DNA from: Alphaproteobacteria bacterium
GTDB lineage: Bacteria; Pseudomonadota; Alphaproteobacteria; Reyranellales; Reyranellaceae
Assembly: GCA_017307275.1 (NCBI GenBank)
Contig: JAFKFK010000017.1
Coordinates: 80,959 to 144,958 of the forward strand
DNA: 64,000 bases
Direction: 5' to 3'
This document shows, one piece after another, positions 7,919-16,300 of the stretch (position 1 is the first letter of the stretch; every line of letters starts with the position of its first letter). The translations under genes and the position numbers were made by a program. The notes beneath the pieces were generated by a model. The model made no database searches, had not been told where the DNA came from, and saw only the letters and a program-made list of their open reading frames with translations.

Positions 7919-8721
7919 TCGGCAACACCCCCTGGACGCAGCGGCTCCTGACGGCGGCCGGTTTCTTTGGTCTCGCCTTCCTGACCGTGCCGCTGCTCAT
8001 CGTCATCCCGATGTCGTTTTCCTCGGCCAGGGCATTGACCTTCCCGCCGCCGGGTCTGTCGCTGCGCTGGTACGAAGCCTTCTTCGGCGATTCGCGCTGG
8101 ATGGAGGCGATGGCCACGTCGGCGTCGGTTGCGGCCATCTCGTCGGTGGCGGCGCTCGTCCTGGGCGGGCTCGCTGTCTACGGCCTGCGTCGGGGCAACT
8201 TCATCGGCCGCGGTCCGGCCGAGGGCAACTTCATGGCGCCGCTGATCGTGCCCACGATCATCACCGCCATTGCGCTCTATCTCGGCCTCGCCAAGGTCGG
8301 CCTGCTGGGCTCATTCCTCGGCCTCGTGGTGGCGCACACGATCCTGAACGTACCGCTGGTCATCATGGTGCTGGGCGTGGCGATTCGCGAATTCGATCAG
8401 CGGATCGAGCAGGTTGCCTGGAGTCTGGGGGCGTCCTGGACCTACACCATGCGCAAAGTGGTGCTACCCAATTTGGCGCCGAGCGTCTTCGCGGCCTGGA
8501 TCTTCGCCTTCATCGGCAGTTTCGACGAAGTGATCGTGACGTCGTTCATCGCCGGCAAGTACGAGACCGTACCCAAGAAGATGTTCAACGAGCTGATCCT
8601 CGAGGTGAATCCGACCATCACCGCTGTTGCAACGCTGCTGATCGCCTTTACGGTCTTGGCGCTGGCGGCCGTTGCGTTCATCCTCGGTCGGGCCGGCAAG
8701 CTGAAGCAGACGCTGGTTTAG
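7915..8721 (+). CDS. ABC importer permease, PotC-like
   Basis: A 268-residue inner-membrane permease and partner of the preceding one. Helices begin LLTAAGFFGLAFLTVPLLIV. The FPPPGLSLRWYEAFF segment is characteristic of PotC-type proteins, and the EAA loop is EQVAWSLGASWTYTMRKVVL, followed by PNLAPSVFAAWIFAFIGSFDE. The start is the ATG at 7915 inside the previous gene's stop overlap; the reading frame stays open upstream, but that stretch lies within the first permease gene. The gene ends 10 bases before the lyase gene, keeping it in the operon. Confidence 0.92.
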   Translation: MIGNTPWTQRLLTAAGFFGLAFLTVPLLIVIPMSFSSARALTFPPPGLSLRWYEAFFGDSRWMEAMATSASVAAISSVAALVLGGLAVYGLRRGNFIGRGPAEGNFMAPLIVPTIITAIALYLGLAKVGLLGSFLGLVVAHTILNVPLVIMVLGVAIREFDQRIEQVAWSLGASWTYTMRKVVLPNLAPSVFAAWIFAFIGSFDEVIVTSFIAGKYETVPKKMFNELILEVNPTITAVATLLIAFTVLALAAVAFILGRAGKLKQTLV

Positions 8722-8731
8722 GAACAGAGAC

Positions 8732-9637
8732 ATGAATTTTCCCAAGAGTGTGCGCCTGGTCGAGGTCGGACCGCGCGACGGGCTGCAGAACGAGGCGAAG
8801 CCCGTTCCAGTCGAAGCCAAGGTGAAGCTGATCGACGCGCTGTCGGCGGCCGGCCATAGCGCCGTCGAAGCCGGCAGCTTCGTGTCGCCCAAGTGGGTGC
8901 CGCAGATGGCCAATACCGACGAAGTGATGGCCAAGATTCAGCGCAAGTCCGGCGTTTCCTACCCGGTGCTGGTGCCCAACAAGCAGGGCATGAACGGTGC
9001 GGTGGAAGCGAAGTGCGAGGAGATCGCGATCTTCACCGCGGCGTCGGAAGCCTTCTGTCGCAAGAACACCAACTGCTCGATCGACGAGAGCTTCGAGCGC
9101 TTCGCGCCGGTGATGGAAGCCGCGCTGAAGCACGGCATGAAGGTGCGCGGCTACGTGTCGACGGTGATCGCCTGTCCCTACGACGGCAAGGTGGCACCCG
9201 AGAAGGTTGCAGAAGTGTCGGACCGGCTGTTCCGCATGGGCTGCTACGAGGTCTCCCTGGGAGACACGATCGGCGTCGGCACGCCAGGCGAATGCGTCGA
9301 GATGATCGATGCGGTCGCGGCGAAGGTGCCGCGCGAAAAACTGGCGGCGCACTTCCACGACACCTACGGCCAGTCGCTGGCCAACATCCTCGCTGTCATG
9401 GAGCGCGGCATTGCGGTGTTCGACACGGCGGTCGCGGGACTGGGCGGTTGTCCCTATGCCAAGGGCGCCTCGGGCAATGTCGGCACCGAGGACGTGATCT
9501 ATCTGATGAACGGTCTTGGCATCCACCATGGCGTCGATCTCGACGCCATCGCAAAGGCCGGCCGCGATATCTGTGTGGCTTTGGGACGCGAGCCTGCGTC
9601 CAAGGTGGCGCAGGCGCTGAAAGCAAAGGCCGCCTGA
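8732..9637 (+). CDS. mvaB: Hydroxymethylglutaryl-CoA lyase family enzyme
   Basis: A 301-residue TIM-barrel lyase of the HMG-CoA lyase/DRE-TIM family, which cleaves HMG-CoA to acetyl-CoA and acetoacetate at the end of leucine degradation. Visible signatures are VGPRDGLQNE (R15, D16 at the metal/substrate site), CYEVSLGDTIGVGTPGE, the metal ligands in HFHDTYGQ, and GLGGCPYAKGASGNVGTEDV carrying the catalytic cysteine loop. The length is normal for a bacterial enzyme. As last gene of the aminotransferase-ABC operon it may process the acyl-CoA made from the imported amine instead of, or as well as, HMG-CoA. The ordinary leucine-pathway genes (isovaleryl-CoA dehydrogenase, methylcrotonyl-CoA carboxylase) are absent nearby. 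Confidence 0.92.
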   Translation: MNFPKSVRLVEVGPRDGLQNEAKPVPVEAKVKLIDALSAAGHSAVEAGSFVSPKWVPQMANTDEVMAKIQRKSGVSYPVLVPNKQGMNGAVEAKCEEIAIFTAASEAFCRKNTNCSIDESFERFAPVMEAALKHGMKVRGYVSTVIACPYDGKVAPEKVAEVSDRLFRMGCYEVSLGDTIGVGTPGECVEMIDAVAAKVPREKLAAHFHDTYGQSLANILAVMERGIAVFDTAVAGLGGCPYAKGASGNVGTEDVIYLMNGLGIHHGVDLDAIAKAGRDICVALGREPASKVAQALKAKAA

Positions 9638-9646
9638 GCGGCCTTT
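9625..9646. terminator. Bidirectional terminator overlapping the lyase stop codon
   Basis: A 9-bp perfect stem, AAAGGCCGC (9625-9633) and GCGGCCTTT (9638-9646), has a CTGA loop that contains part of the lyase TGA. Flanking A- and T-rich ends on either side suit termination of both the lyase gene and the convergent IalB gene, whose stop codons are only 18 bases apart. Confidence 0.7.
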
Positions 9647-9655
9647 CGCGGCGGC

Positions 9656-10162
9656 TTACTTCGTCGCCTTGTCGAAGGCGAGGCCGAAGCCCAGCAGCGG
9701 GACGTCGATGGCGATCGGACGCTTGTTCTGGTCGAACACCGTGACCTTCAGGGTCGTGCCGGTACGCATCGACGCCAGCAGCGGATCCTTCAGCGGAACA
9801 TTGAGCAGGCAGCCGGAGGCCGTGCAGGTCTGCACCGGGAATTTCTCGTCCGGCTTGGCATCAACCTTGAGTTGAACCGGCTCCGCAAGGTTGATGCCCA
9901 GGGGAAGCTGCATGCCGAGCAACGCGGTCTTGTCGGGCCCCATGCGTGCGGCAAGCGAGAGAACGAGCTGCTTGTTCTCCTGTGCGAAGAGCTGCTGCAC
10001 GGCGCGGCAATCCAGTGTCTTGCCGTCGCCGGAGCATTCGACGCGCCATGCCGGCGGGGCAGCCTGCTGGTCTTGAGCCGCAGCGGGTGCGGCAAGGCCG
10101 GCAACGGCGGCGAGGAGGGCGAGGGCGCGCTTGGGAGCGCGGAAGCGGCCGGTAACTGACAT
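9656..10162 (-). CDS. Invasion-associated locus B (IalB) family exported protein
   Basis: A 168-residue secreted or periplasmic protein. A signal peptide (RALALLAAVAGLAAPAAAQ, cleaved near residue 29) precedes a single IalB domain: WRVECSGDGKTLDCRAVQQL at the start, PLGINLAEPVQLKVD in the middle, and the paired cysteines of VQTCTASGCLLNVPL. The family is widespread in alphaproteobacteria and was named for a Bartonella erythrocyte-invasion factor, but most members are of unknown function and do not imply pathogenicity. It is convergent with the lyase gene through a shared terminator and divergent from the LysE gene across a 128-base gap. Confidence 0.9.
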   Translation of the reverse strand: MSVTGRFRAPKRALALLAAVAGLAAPAAAQDQQAAPPAWRVECSGDGKTLDCRAVQQLFAQENKQLVLSLAARMGPDKTALLGMQLPLGINLAEPVQLKVDAKPDEKFPVQTCTASGCLLNVPLKDPLLASMRTGTTLKVTVFDQNKRPIAIDVPLLGFGLAFDKATK

Positions 10163-10290
10163 GTCGAACGAAGCCTCGCTGAATCTGATTGTTGGCGGGG
10201 GAATAACTCCTGCACTTCGATCGCTCTGGCAAGCCCCCCTCGTGCACGAACGTTCAAGACGGCTGATCGGCCATTGCCCATATCAACCGG

Positions 10291-10887
10291 ATGGAAGCCT
10301 TGTCCGGATTCCTGATCGCCGCTCTCGCGCTGGCCGGCAGCCCAGGTCCGGCGACGCTGAGCCTTGCTGCCGCTGGTGCGGCTTTCGGGGCGCGTCGCGG
10401 TGTTGCCTATCTCGCAGGACTTACCATCGGGATGGTGGTCGTAATGGGCATCGTGGCGAGCGGTGTCGTCGGCCTGCTGCTGGCCGTGCCCGGTGCAGGG
10501 CCTGTCGTTACGGGATTGGCGGCGCTCTATTTCGTCTGGCTGGCCTGGCGTATCGCGACCGCGCCGCCCCTGTCGGAAGAGGGGGCGGCACGTCCTCCGC
10601 CGACGTTTCTCGCGGGGCTGTTGCTCTCCCTCGTCAATCCCAAGGGCTATGCCGCGATGGCCGCGCTCTATTCGGGCTTTGTCCTGATGCCGGGACAGGT
10701 TGTCCTCGACATCGCCGTGAAGATGGCCTGGCTGACGCTCGTCATTGCAGTGGTCAATGTCGGATGGCTGCTTGTCGGCGCTGCCCTGACGCGCCTGTTC
10801 CGGGATCCCCGTAGCAACCGCATCGTCAACGTGGCCTTTGCGATCCTGCTGCTTGGCTCGGTGCTCGTTCTTCCCTTTGCGGCGTAG
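10291..10887 (+). CDS. LysE/RhtB family amino-acid exporter
   Basis: A 198-residue inner-membrane protein with about six hydrophobic segments. The N-terminal signature is LSGFLIAALALAGSPGPATL followed by GARRGVAYLAGLTIG, and the second conserved block is LAGLLLSLVNPKGYAAMAAL. The family expels amino acids or their derivatives by proton antiport. The length is typical (~200). The gene stands alone, 81 bases before the GlxA-type regulator, which may control it although nothing in the sequence proves this. Confidence 0.9.
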   Translation: MEALSGFLIAALALAGSPGPATLSLAAAGAAFGARRGVAYLAGLTIGMVVVMGIVASGVVGLLLAVPGAGPVVTGLAALYFVWLAWRIATAPPLSEEGAARPPPTFLAGLLLSLVNPKGYAAMAALYSGFVLMPGQVVLDIAVKMAWLTLVIAVVNVGWLLVGAALTRLFRDPRSNRIVNVAFAILLLGSVLVLPFAA

Positions 10888-10968
10888 CCCGATAATTGCG
10901 TTCAGGCAGCGAATATCCCACCAGACGCGCCGGAAACATTGAATTAAATCAATGGTCAGTCGATAAGA

Positions 10969-12024
10969 ATGACGAACGCTGTGTTCATAAATAGTGCGAT
11001 GAACAGTCCCGTGTCGCCCTTGTCCGCGTTGTCACCCTTGGTCGGCGATCAGCCCGAGTCCCGCTTCATCGTGATGCTGGTTTATCCCGGCGTCATGACC
11101 ATGGATGTCTATGGACCGCTCGAAGCCTTCGCCATGGCCAATTCCTCGTCCGGTCGCACGCTTTACCAAGTGGCGATTGCGAGCATGGACGGCGCACCTG
11201 TCCCCACATCGCTCGGCGTGCCGATTGCGCCGAACATGGCTGTCGGGGACATCAAGGAACCGATCGATACGCTGCTGGTGTCCGGCGGCCGCGGCCAGGC
11301 GGAGGCAAGGAACGACCAGACACTGATGGGCTGGCTGCGCGCCGGCAGTCGGGAGGCCCGCCGCACCGGCTCGATCTGCACAGGTGCCTTCCTGCTGGCT
11401 GCCGCCGGATTGCTCGACGGCCGGCGGGCCACGACCCACTGGGCGATGGGGGCGGAGCTCGGCCAGAACTACCCCAAGGTGACCGTCGACATCGACCCGA
11501 TCTTCGTACGCGACGGAAATATCTACACCTCCGCCGGTGTCACGGCTGGCATCGACCTGGCGCTCGGCCTGATCGAAGAGGATCATGGTCGCACCCTCGC
11601 GCTGCGCGTGGCGCGCGCCCTCGTGCTCTATCTCAAGCGGCAGGGCGGGCAATCGCAGTTCAGCAACCACCTGCAGGCTCAGTTTGCCGCCAGCCCGCCG
11701 GTTCGCTCGGCCCAGGAATGGGCGCTGAACAACCTCTCCGTGGATCTCGGTGTCGACGCGCTGGCCAGGCAGGCGAGGATGAGCGAGCGCACCTTCCGCC
11801 GCACGTTCGTCGAGGAGACGGGGGAGACGCCGCGCGAGTTCGTCGAGCGCATCCGGCTCGAAGCGGCCCGCGACCTGCTCGAGGAAATTCAGCTCAGCGT
11901 GCAGGCCGTTGCCACGCGGTGCGGCTTCGCCACCGTCGACAATCTGCGACGTGCCTTCGTGCGCCGTCTCGGCATCACGCCACAGCAATACCGGCAGCGT
12001 TTCGCCAGCCAATCGGTAGGCTGA
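10969..12024 (+). CDS. GlxA family regulator (DJ-1/PfpI domain plus AraC DNA-binding domain)
   Basis: A 351-residue transcription factor. Residues ~25-195 are a DJ-1/PfpI-like amidotransferase fold (FIVMLVYPGVMTMDVYGPLE, then SICTGAFLLAAAGLLDG with the nucleophile-elbow cysteine and TTHW). Residues ~245-345 are the AraC double helix-turn-helix (LARQARMSERTFRRTFVEET and VATRCGFATVDNLRRAFVRR, ending in the usual LGITPQQYRQRF). The family senses small metabolites such as amino acids or betaines. The ATG at 10969 is taken, but a second ATG at 10999 is possible. It is followed by a 149-base gap with an inverted repeat and then by another putative regulator. Confidence 0.92.
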   Translation: MTNAVFINSAMNSPVSPLSALSPLVGDQPESRFIVMLVYPGVMTMDVYGPLEAFAMANSSSGRTLYQVAIASMDGAPVPTSLGVPIAPNMAVGDIKEPIDTLLVSGGRGQAEARNDQTLMGWLRAGSREARRTGSICTGAFLLAAAGLLDGRRATTHWAMGAELGQNYPKVTVDIDPIFVRDGNIYTSAGVTAGIDLALGLIEEDHGRTLALRVARALVLYLKRQGGQSQFSNHLQAQFAASPPVRSAQEWALNNLSVDLGVDALARQARMSERTFRRTFVEETGETPREFVERIRLEAARDLLEEIQLSVQAVATRCGFATVDNLRRAFVRRLGITPQQYRQRFASQSVG

Positions 12025-12050
12025 CGGGCTTGGCGCCGCGAAATGGACGA

Positions 12051-12081
12051 TTTGGCCGGAAGTGCAGCCATATTGGCCAAA
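12051..12081. repeat. TTTGGCC inverted repeat after the GlxA-type gene
   Basis: TTTGGCC at 12051-12057 is mirrored by GGCCAAA at 12075-12081 with 17 bases between. It lies in the 149-base gap between two regulator genes and could be a terminator stem without a T-run or an operator for either regulator. Confidence 0.3.
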
Positions 12082-12173
12082 ACTGCCCCCTGTCCAGAGT
12101 AGCCTCTGCAATTTGTTAGAGCGATGTTCTTCCTGGGTGTTCGGGTGAGTCCGAGCTGTGGGAACCAGGTGCT

Positions 12174-13178
12174 GTGGTGGGTATTTCCGTATTGGCGTCG
12201 CGTAAGGCTGTGTGCTCGACTGCACCTGACCAGGTGCAGGGCATGCACTTGGGCATGACGGTCGACGAGATCGTCGAGCACCCAGCCTTGCACGGCCATA
12301 TCCGCCAGCAAGCCCAACTCCTTCTCCAGGCCTACGAAGGCAATCCGCGGCTCTCCTCCGTCTTCGCCACTCAGCAGCGCTGGCTCATGGGGCACATCGC
12401 GCTGGCCTTGCATTTCCGAGCCGCTGCGGCAGGCCGGAGCGGCGACCTGACCGCCGCGAGGTTCTTCGACGCCGTTGCGAAGCATGAGGTAGCGAGCCGC
12501 AACACGGCGGACGCCTTCATCAAGGAAATGCTGAAATACGGCTACGTGCAGCCCGTGGCAGGCGGGACGGACAAGCGCGTCCGTCCTCTCGAGCCGACGC
12601 AGCCCAGCATCGATGCCATCCACGGCTGGGTCGTCGTCCACCTGGCGACGCTCGACAAGCTCGATGGCGGAGGCCGGGTCGGGACCTATCTCGGTACGCC
12701 GGATGCGGTTGCCGACCTTCAGCCGCTGATCGCCGACGGCCTGCTTTGCTCCCGTCGTATCCGCGAGCCGGAGCGGGCCTTCTCGCTGTTCACCTGGCTC
12801 GACAATGGCGGCGTGGTCATGGAGTGGCTGATTTCCGGCATCGACGAGCGCGACGCCGGCGCTGCACGCGTGCCGACCGGCGTGGTGTCGACTACGGCGC
12901 TAGCCGACTGGCTCAATCTCTCTCGCACGCACCTGGCGCGCAAGCTGCGCGAGGCCGAGGAGATGGGCAGCATCGGCTGGCTGGGCAAGCGCGGACATTC
13001 GGTGATGTGGGTGTCCGACAGTTTCCGCCGCGAGTATGCGCGGGCGCAGGCCGTCAAGCTTGCCATCATCGACGACGCCTTCAACGCCCGGTTCCGGCGA
13101 AATGCCGAGCGAGTGGCAACGGCGGCGGCAGAGAATTCACCCAGAAATAGTCAGCTTTCAGGAGGTCCTGCGAATTGA
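12174..13178 (+). CDS. Uncharacterised protein with C-terminal winged-helix-like region
   Basis: A protein of up to 334 residues that I cannot place in a named family. The central part is helical (HIRQQAQLLLQAYEGNPRLS; HIALALHFRAAAAG). The stretch VVSTTALADWLNLSRTHLAR, followed by KLREAEEMGSIGWLGKRGH, looks like a helix-turn-helix and wing, suggesting a DNA-binding regulator. The reading frame opens with two adjacent GTG codons at 12174/12177; an ATG at 12243 (MHLGMTVDEI) preceded by GTGCAGGG is an equally credible start and would give 311 residues. It ends 160 bases before the giant autotransporter in the same direction, so control of that gene is a reasonable but unproven guess. Confidence 0.6.
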   Translation: MVGISVLASRKAVCSTAPDQVQGMHLGMTVDEIVEHPALHGHIRQQAQLLLQAYEGNPRLSSVFATQQRWLMGHIALALHFRAAAAGRSGDLTAARFFDAVAKHEVASRNTADAFIKEMLKYGYVQPVAGGTDKRVRPLEPTQPSIDAIHGWVVVHLATLDKLDGGGRVGTYLGTPDAVADLQPLIADGLLCSRRIREPERAFSLFTWLDNGGVVMEWLISGIDERDAGAARVPTGVVSTTALADWLNLSRTHLARKLREAEEMGSIGWLGKRGHSVMWVSDSFRREYARAQAVKLAIIDDAFNARFRRNAERVATAAAENSPRNSQLSGGPAN

Positions 13179-13338
13179 TTGCGGAGTGAGCCGCCCATAG
13201 GTTCGACGCATCGATCGGCGGCGCAAAGCGCCGGAATGGAAAGCCCGAAGAAACAATGTCGGTGGCGATGGCGCAGTGTTGCGCGCCGTCGATGGCAAAG
13301 CCTTGCCCTGAGTGGGGCAGCGTAGAGAAGAGGCGGTC

Positions 13339-16300
13339 ATGGTGGGATTGGCGATAGCGGGGCAGGCGGCACGGCCGCGGCGACTCGTGCGCGCGGCGTT
13401 GCTGCTGTCGACGGCGCTGACAGGCGCTGCGGTCCTGACGACATATGCCGTGGCCCAGGACGCGACCTGGAAAACCAACCCCAATACGAGCTGGTTCGGC
13501 GATTCCAGCAACTGGTCGACCAACACGGTCCCGACCGGCGTGGCTTCCTTTGGTCAGTCGACCATCAGCAGCATCATCAACGACAACGATCGCTCGATCG
13601 GCACGATCCAGTTCAATGCCGACGCCAGGGCCTACAACTTCAGCTTCTACGGCGGCAGCACCTTCACGTTCACCGGCGGCGGCATCGTCAACAACGGCAG
13701 CCAGGCGCAGATCATCGAGGTCCAGAACGTCAACCTGCTGTTCCAGAACTCCGCGAGCGCCGGCAACAACCTCATCACATACAGGCTCAACAGCAGCCTG
13801 GGCAAAATCGAGTTCTCCGGCACCAGCACGGCCGGTTCCGCCAACTTCACCAGTATCTTTTCCGGGCAACTCGTCTTCAAGGACACTGCCTCGGGCGGGA
13901 CAGCGGCCCTTACCGGCGACAGCAGCACCGTTCTGGATATTTCCGGCCTGACGTCCGGCGGCACGACCATCGGGTCGATTGCCGGTGGCGGCTCGGTCGT
14001 GCTGGGCTTCAATCAGCTCGCGGTCGGCGGCAACAACAGCTCGACTACCTATAGCGGTGTCATCTCCGGGTCGGGCCGGCTGGTCAAGGAAGGCACCGGT
14101 ACGCTTACCCTGACCGGGGCCAACAGCTACCTGGGGCACACGACCGTAAACGCCGGCACCCTGCGGCTCGGCGCGTCCGGCGTCCTGGTCTTCAATCGCA
14201 TAGTTAACGTGGGCAGCGGCGCTACGCTGGACCTCAACAACTTCAACACGACGCTCGGGCAGGTCATCGGCGACGGTTCCGTGACCCTGGGAAGTGGCAC
14301 GCTTACCGTTCTGGTGACAGGCGGAACCTTCAGCGGCGTGATGAGCGGCACCGGCGGCCTGGTCGTGTCCGGCGGCGGGGCGACATATGAGCTGACCGGC
14401 TCGAACACCTACAGCGGCGGCACAACCGTAGGGTCCAGCACGACGTTGTCGATCTCCAGCGATGCGGCGCTGGGCAACGTCAATGGCGGCGTCACCCTGA
14501 ACGGCGGCACGCTTTCGCTCAGCTCGGCCTTCAACCTTGCCTCGACACGCGCGATCACGATTGGCAGCAGCGGCGGCACCATCGATGTCGGTAGCAACAA
14601 TACGACGATCTCGGGGGCCATCAGCGGGTCTGGGGGGCTCACCAAGCAGGGCACCGGCACGCTCACCCTGTCGGGAACCAACGACTTCGCCGGCCTGACA
14701 ATCGTCGGCAACAATGTCGTCAGCTACGTCGCCGTCAGTGCCGACAATCAGCTCGGGACGGCCGGCGCTGGCGTGACGGCCAACACGTTGGGCTTCCTCA
14801 AAGCGACCTCGAGCTTCAGCAGCAGCCGCTCGTTCACGCTCACGCAAGGCTATGCAGGCTTCAGCGTCGACGCCGGCGCGACATTGACGTGGGACGGGGT
14901 CATTTCCGGCACCCCCCCAGCCGGCGGCCTTACGGTGCGCGGACCAGGCACGCTGGTCCTGACGGGAACGAACACCTATGTCGGGGGCACGGCGATCAGC
15001 TCCGGCACCACGCTGCAAATTTCGAGCGACGCCAATCTCGGCAACGCGTCCAACGCACTCACCTTCAATAGCGGCACCCTGGCGGTAACGTCGGACATGT
15101 CGACCGGCCGCGCCATCGCGCTTGAGTCGGGCTTCAACGGCACGATCTCGGTTTCCAGCGGCAAGACGCTGACCTACAGCGGGATCATCAGTGGCGACGC
15201 GTCCTCCCGCTTTATCAAGTCGGGCGCTGGAGTTCTGGTGCTGACCGGCGCGAATACCTACACCGGCGGCACGACGGTCAGCGGCGGCACCCTGATCGGC
15301 ACGACCAATACCCTGAAAGGCGATATCACCAACAACGGCACGGTTCAGTTCAACCAGAACCTCACCTCGACCTACTACGGCAACATGAGCGGCTCCGGCA
15401 GGCTGGTCGTTACCGGCAATACCGGTGGCCAGTATCTCGTGCTGGCCGGTGCCAACACCTATAGCGGCGGCACGACGGTGTCGGGGCCGCCTGCCTTGAT
15501 GGTCTCGAGCGACGGGGTGCTGGGGAGCGCCACCGGCGGCATCACCTTGGAGAATCTCGGCACGTTGAGGTTTGGCGCGAGCTTCGATCTCGCGTCGACG
15601 CGCGCGATCACGATCGGCAGCGGCGGCGGCCGGATCAACACCAACGGCTTCGATACGACGATCAGCCAGAGCATCACCGGCACAGGTTTCTTGGAAAAGG
15701 AAGGTGCCGGCACGCTAACCTTCGCGGCTGCCAATAGCTTCTCGAGCCTTAGTGTCTCGGGCGGCGTGTTGGTCGTCAGTGCCAACAATCAGCTTGGCGC
15801 CGGTACCAGTGCCGTATCGCTCCGCAACAACGCCACACTCAGGACAGCGTCGAGCTTCAGCGTCGGCCGATTCCTGGGACTCAGCGTGGGCGGCGGTACC
15901 GTGGACGTGACCGACGCGGCCGCGACCCTCACCTGGGGCTCGGAAGTCTACGGCAGCGGCACTCTCACCAAGGCCGGCGCCGGCAAGCTCAGCCTCATCG
16001 GGATCAACTCTTTCACCGGCGCCACAGCCATCACCGGCGGCACGCTGGCCATTGCTGGCAATGCGGGGCTGGGCAACGCCAACAACGGCGTTACTTTCGG
16101 CGGCGGCACGCTGCAGTTTCTCAACTCTTTCGATCTAGCCGGCACCCGGGCGATCACCCTGAACGCCGGCGGCGGCACGATCGATACGAACGGCTTCAAC
16201 ACCACGATCTCGCAGGTGATCGGCGGCGATGGCGGCCTGACCAAAGCCGGCGCCGGTACCCTCACGCTCACCGGCGTCAACACCTATCTCGGCGCGACCA

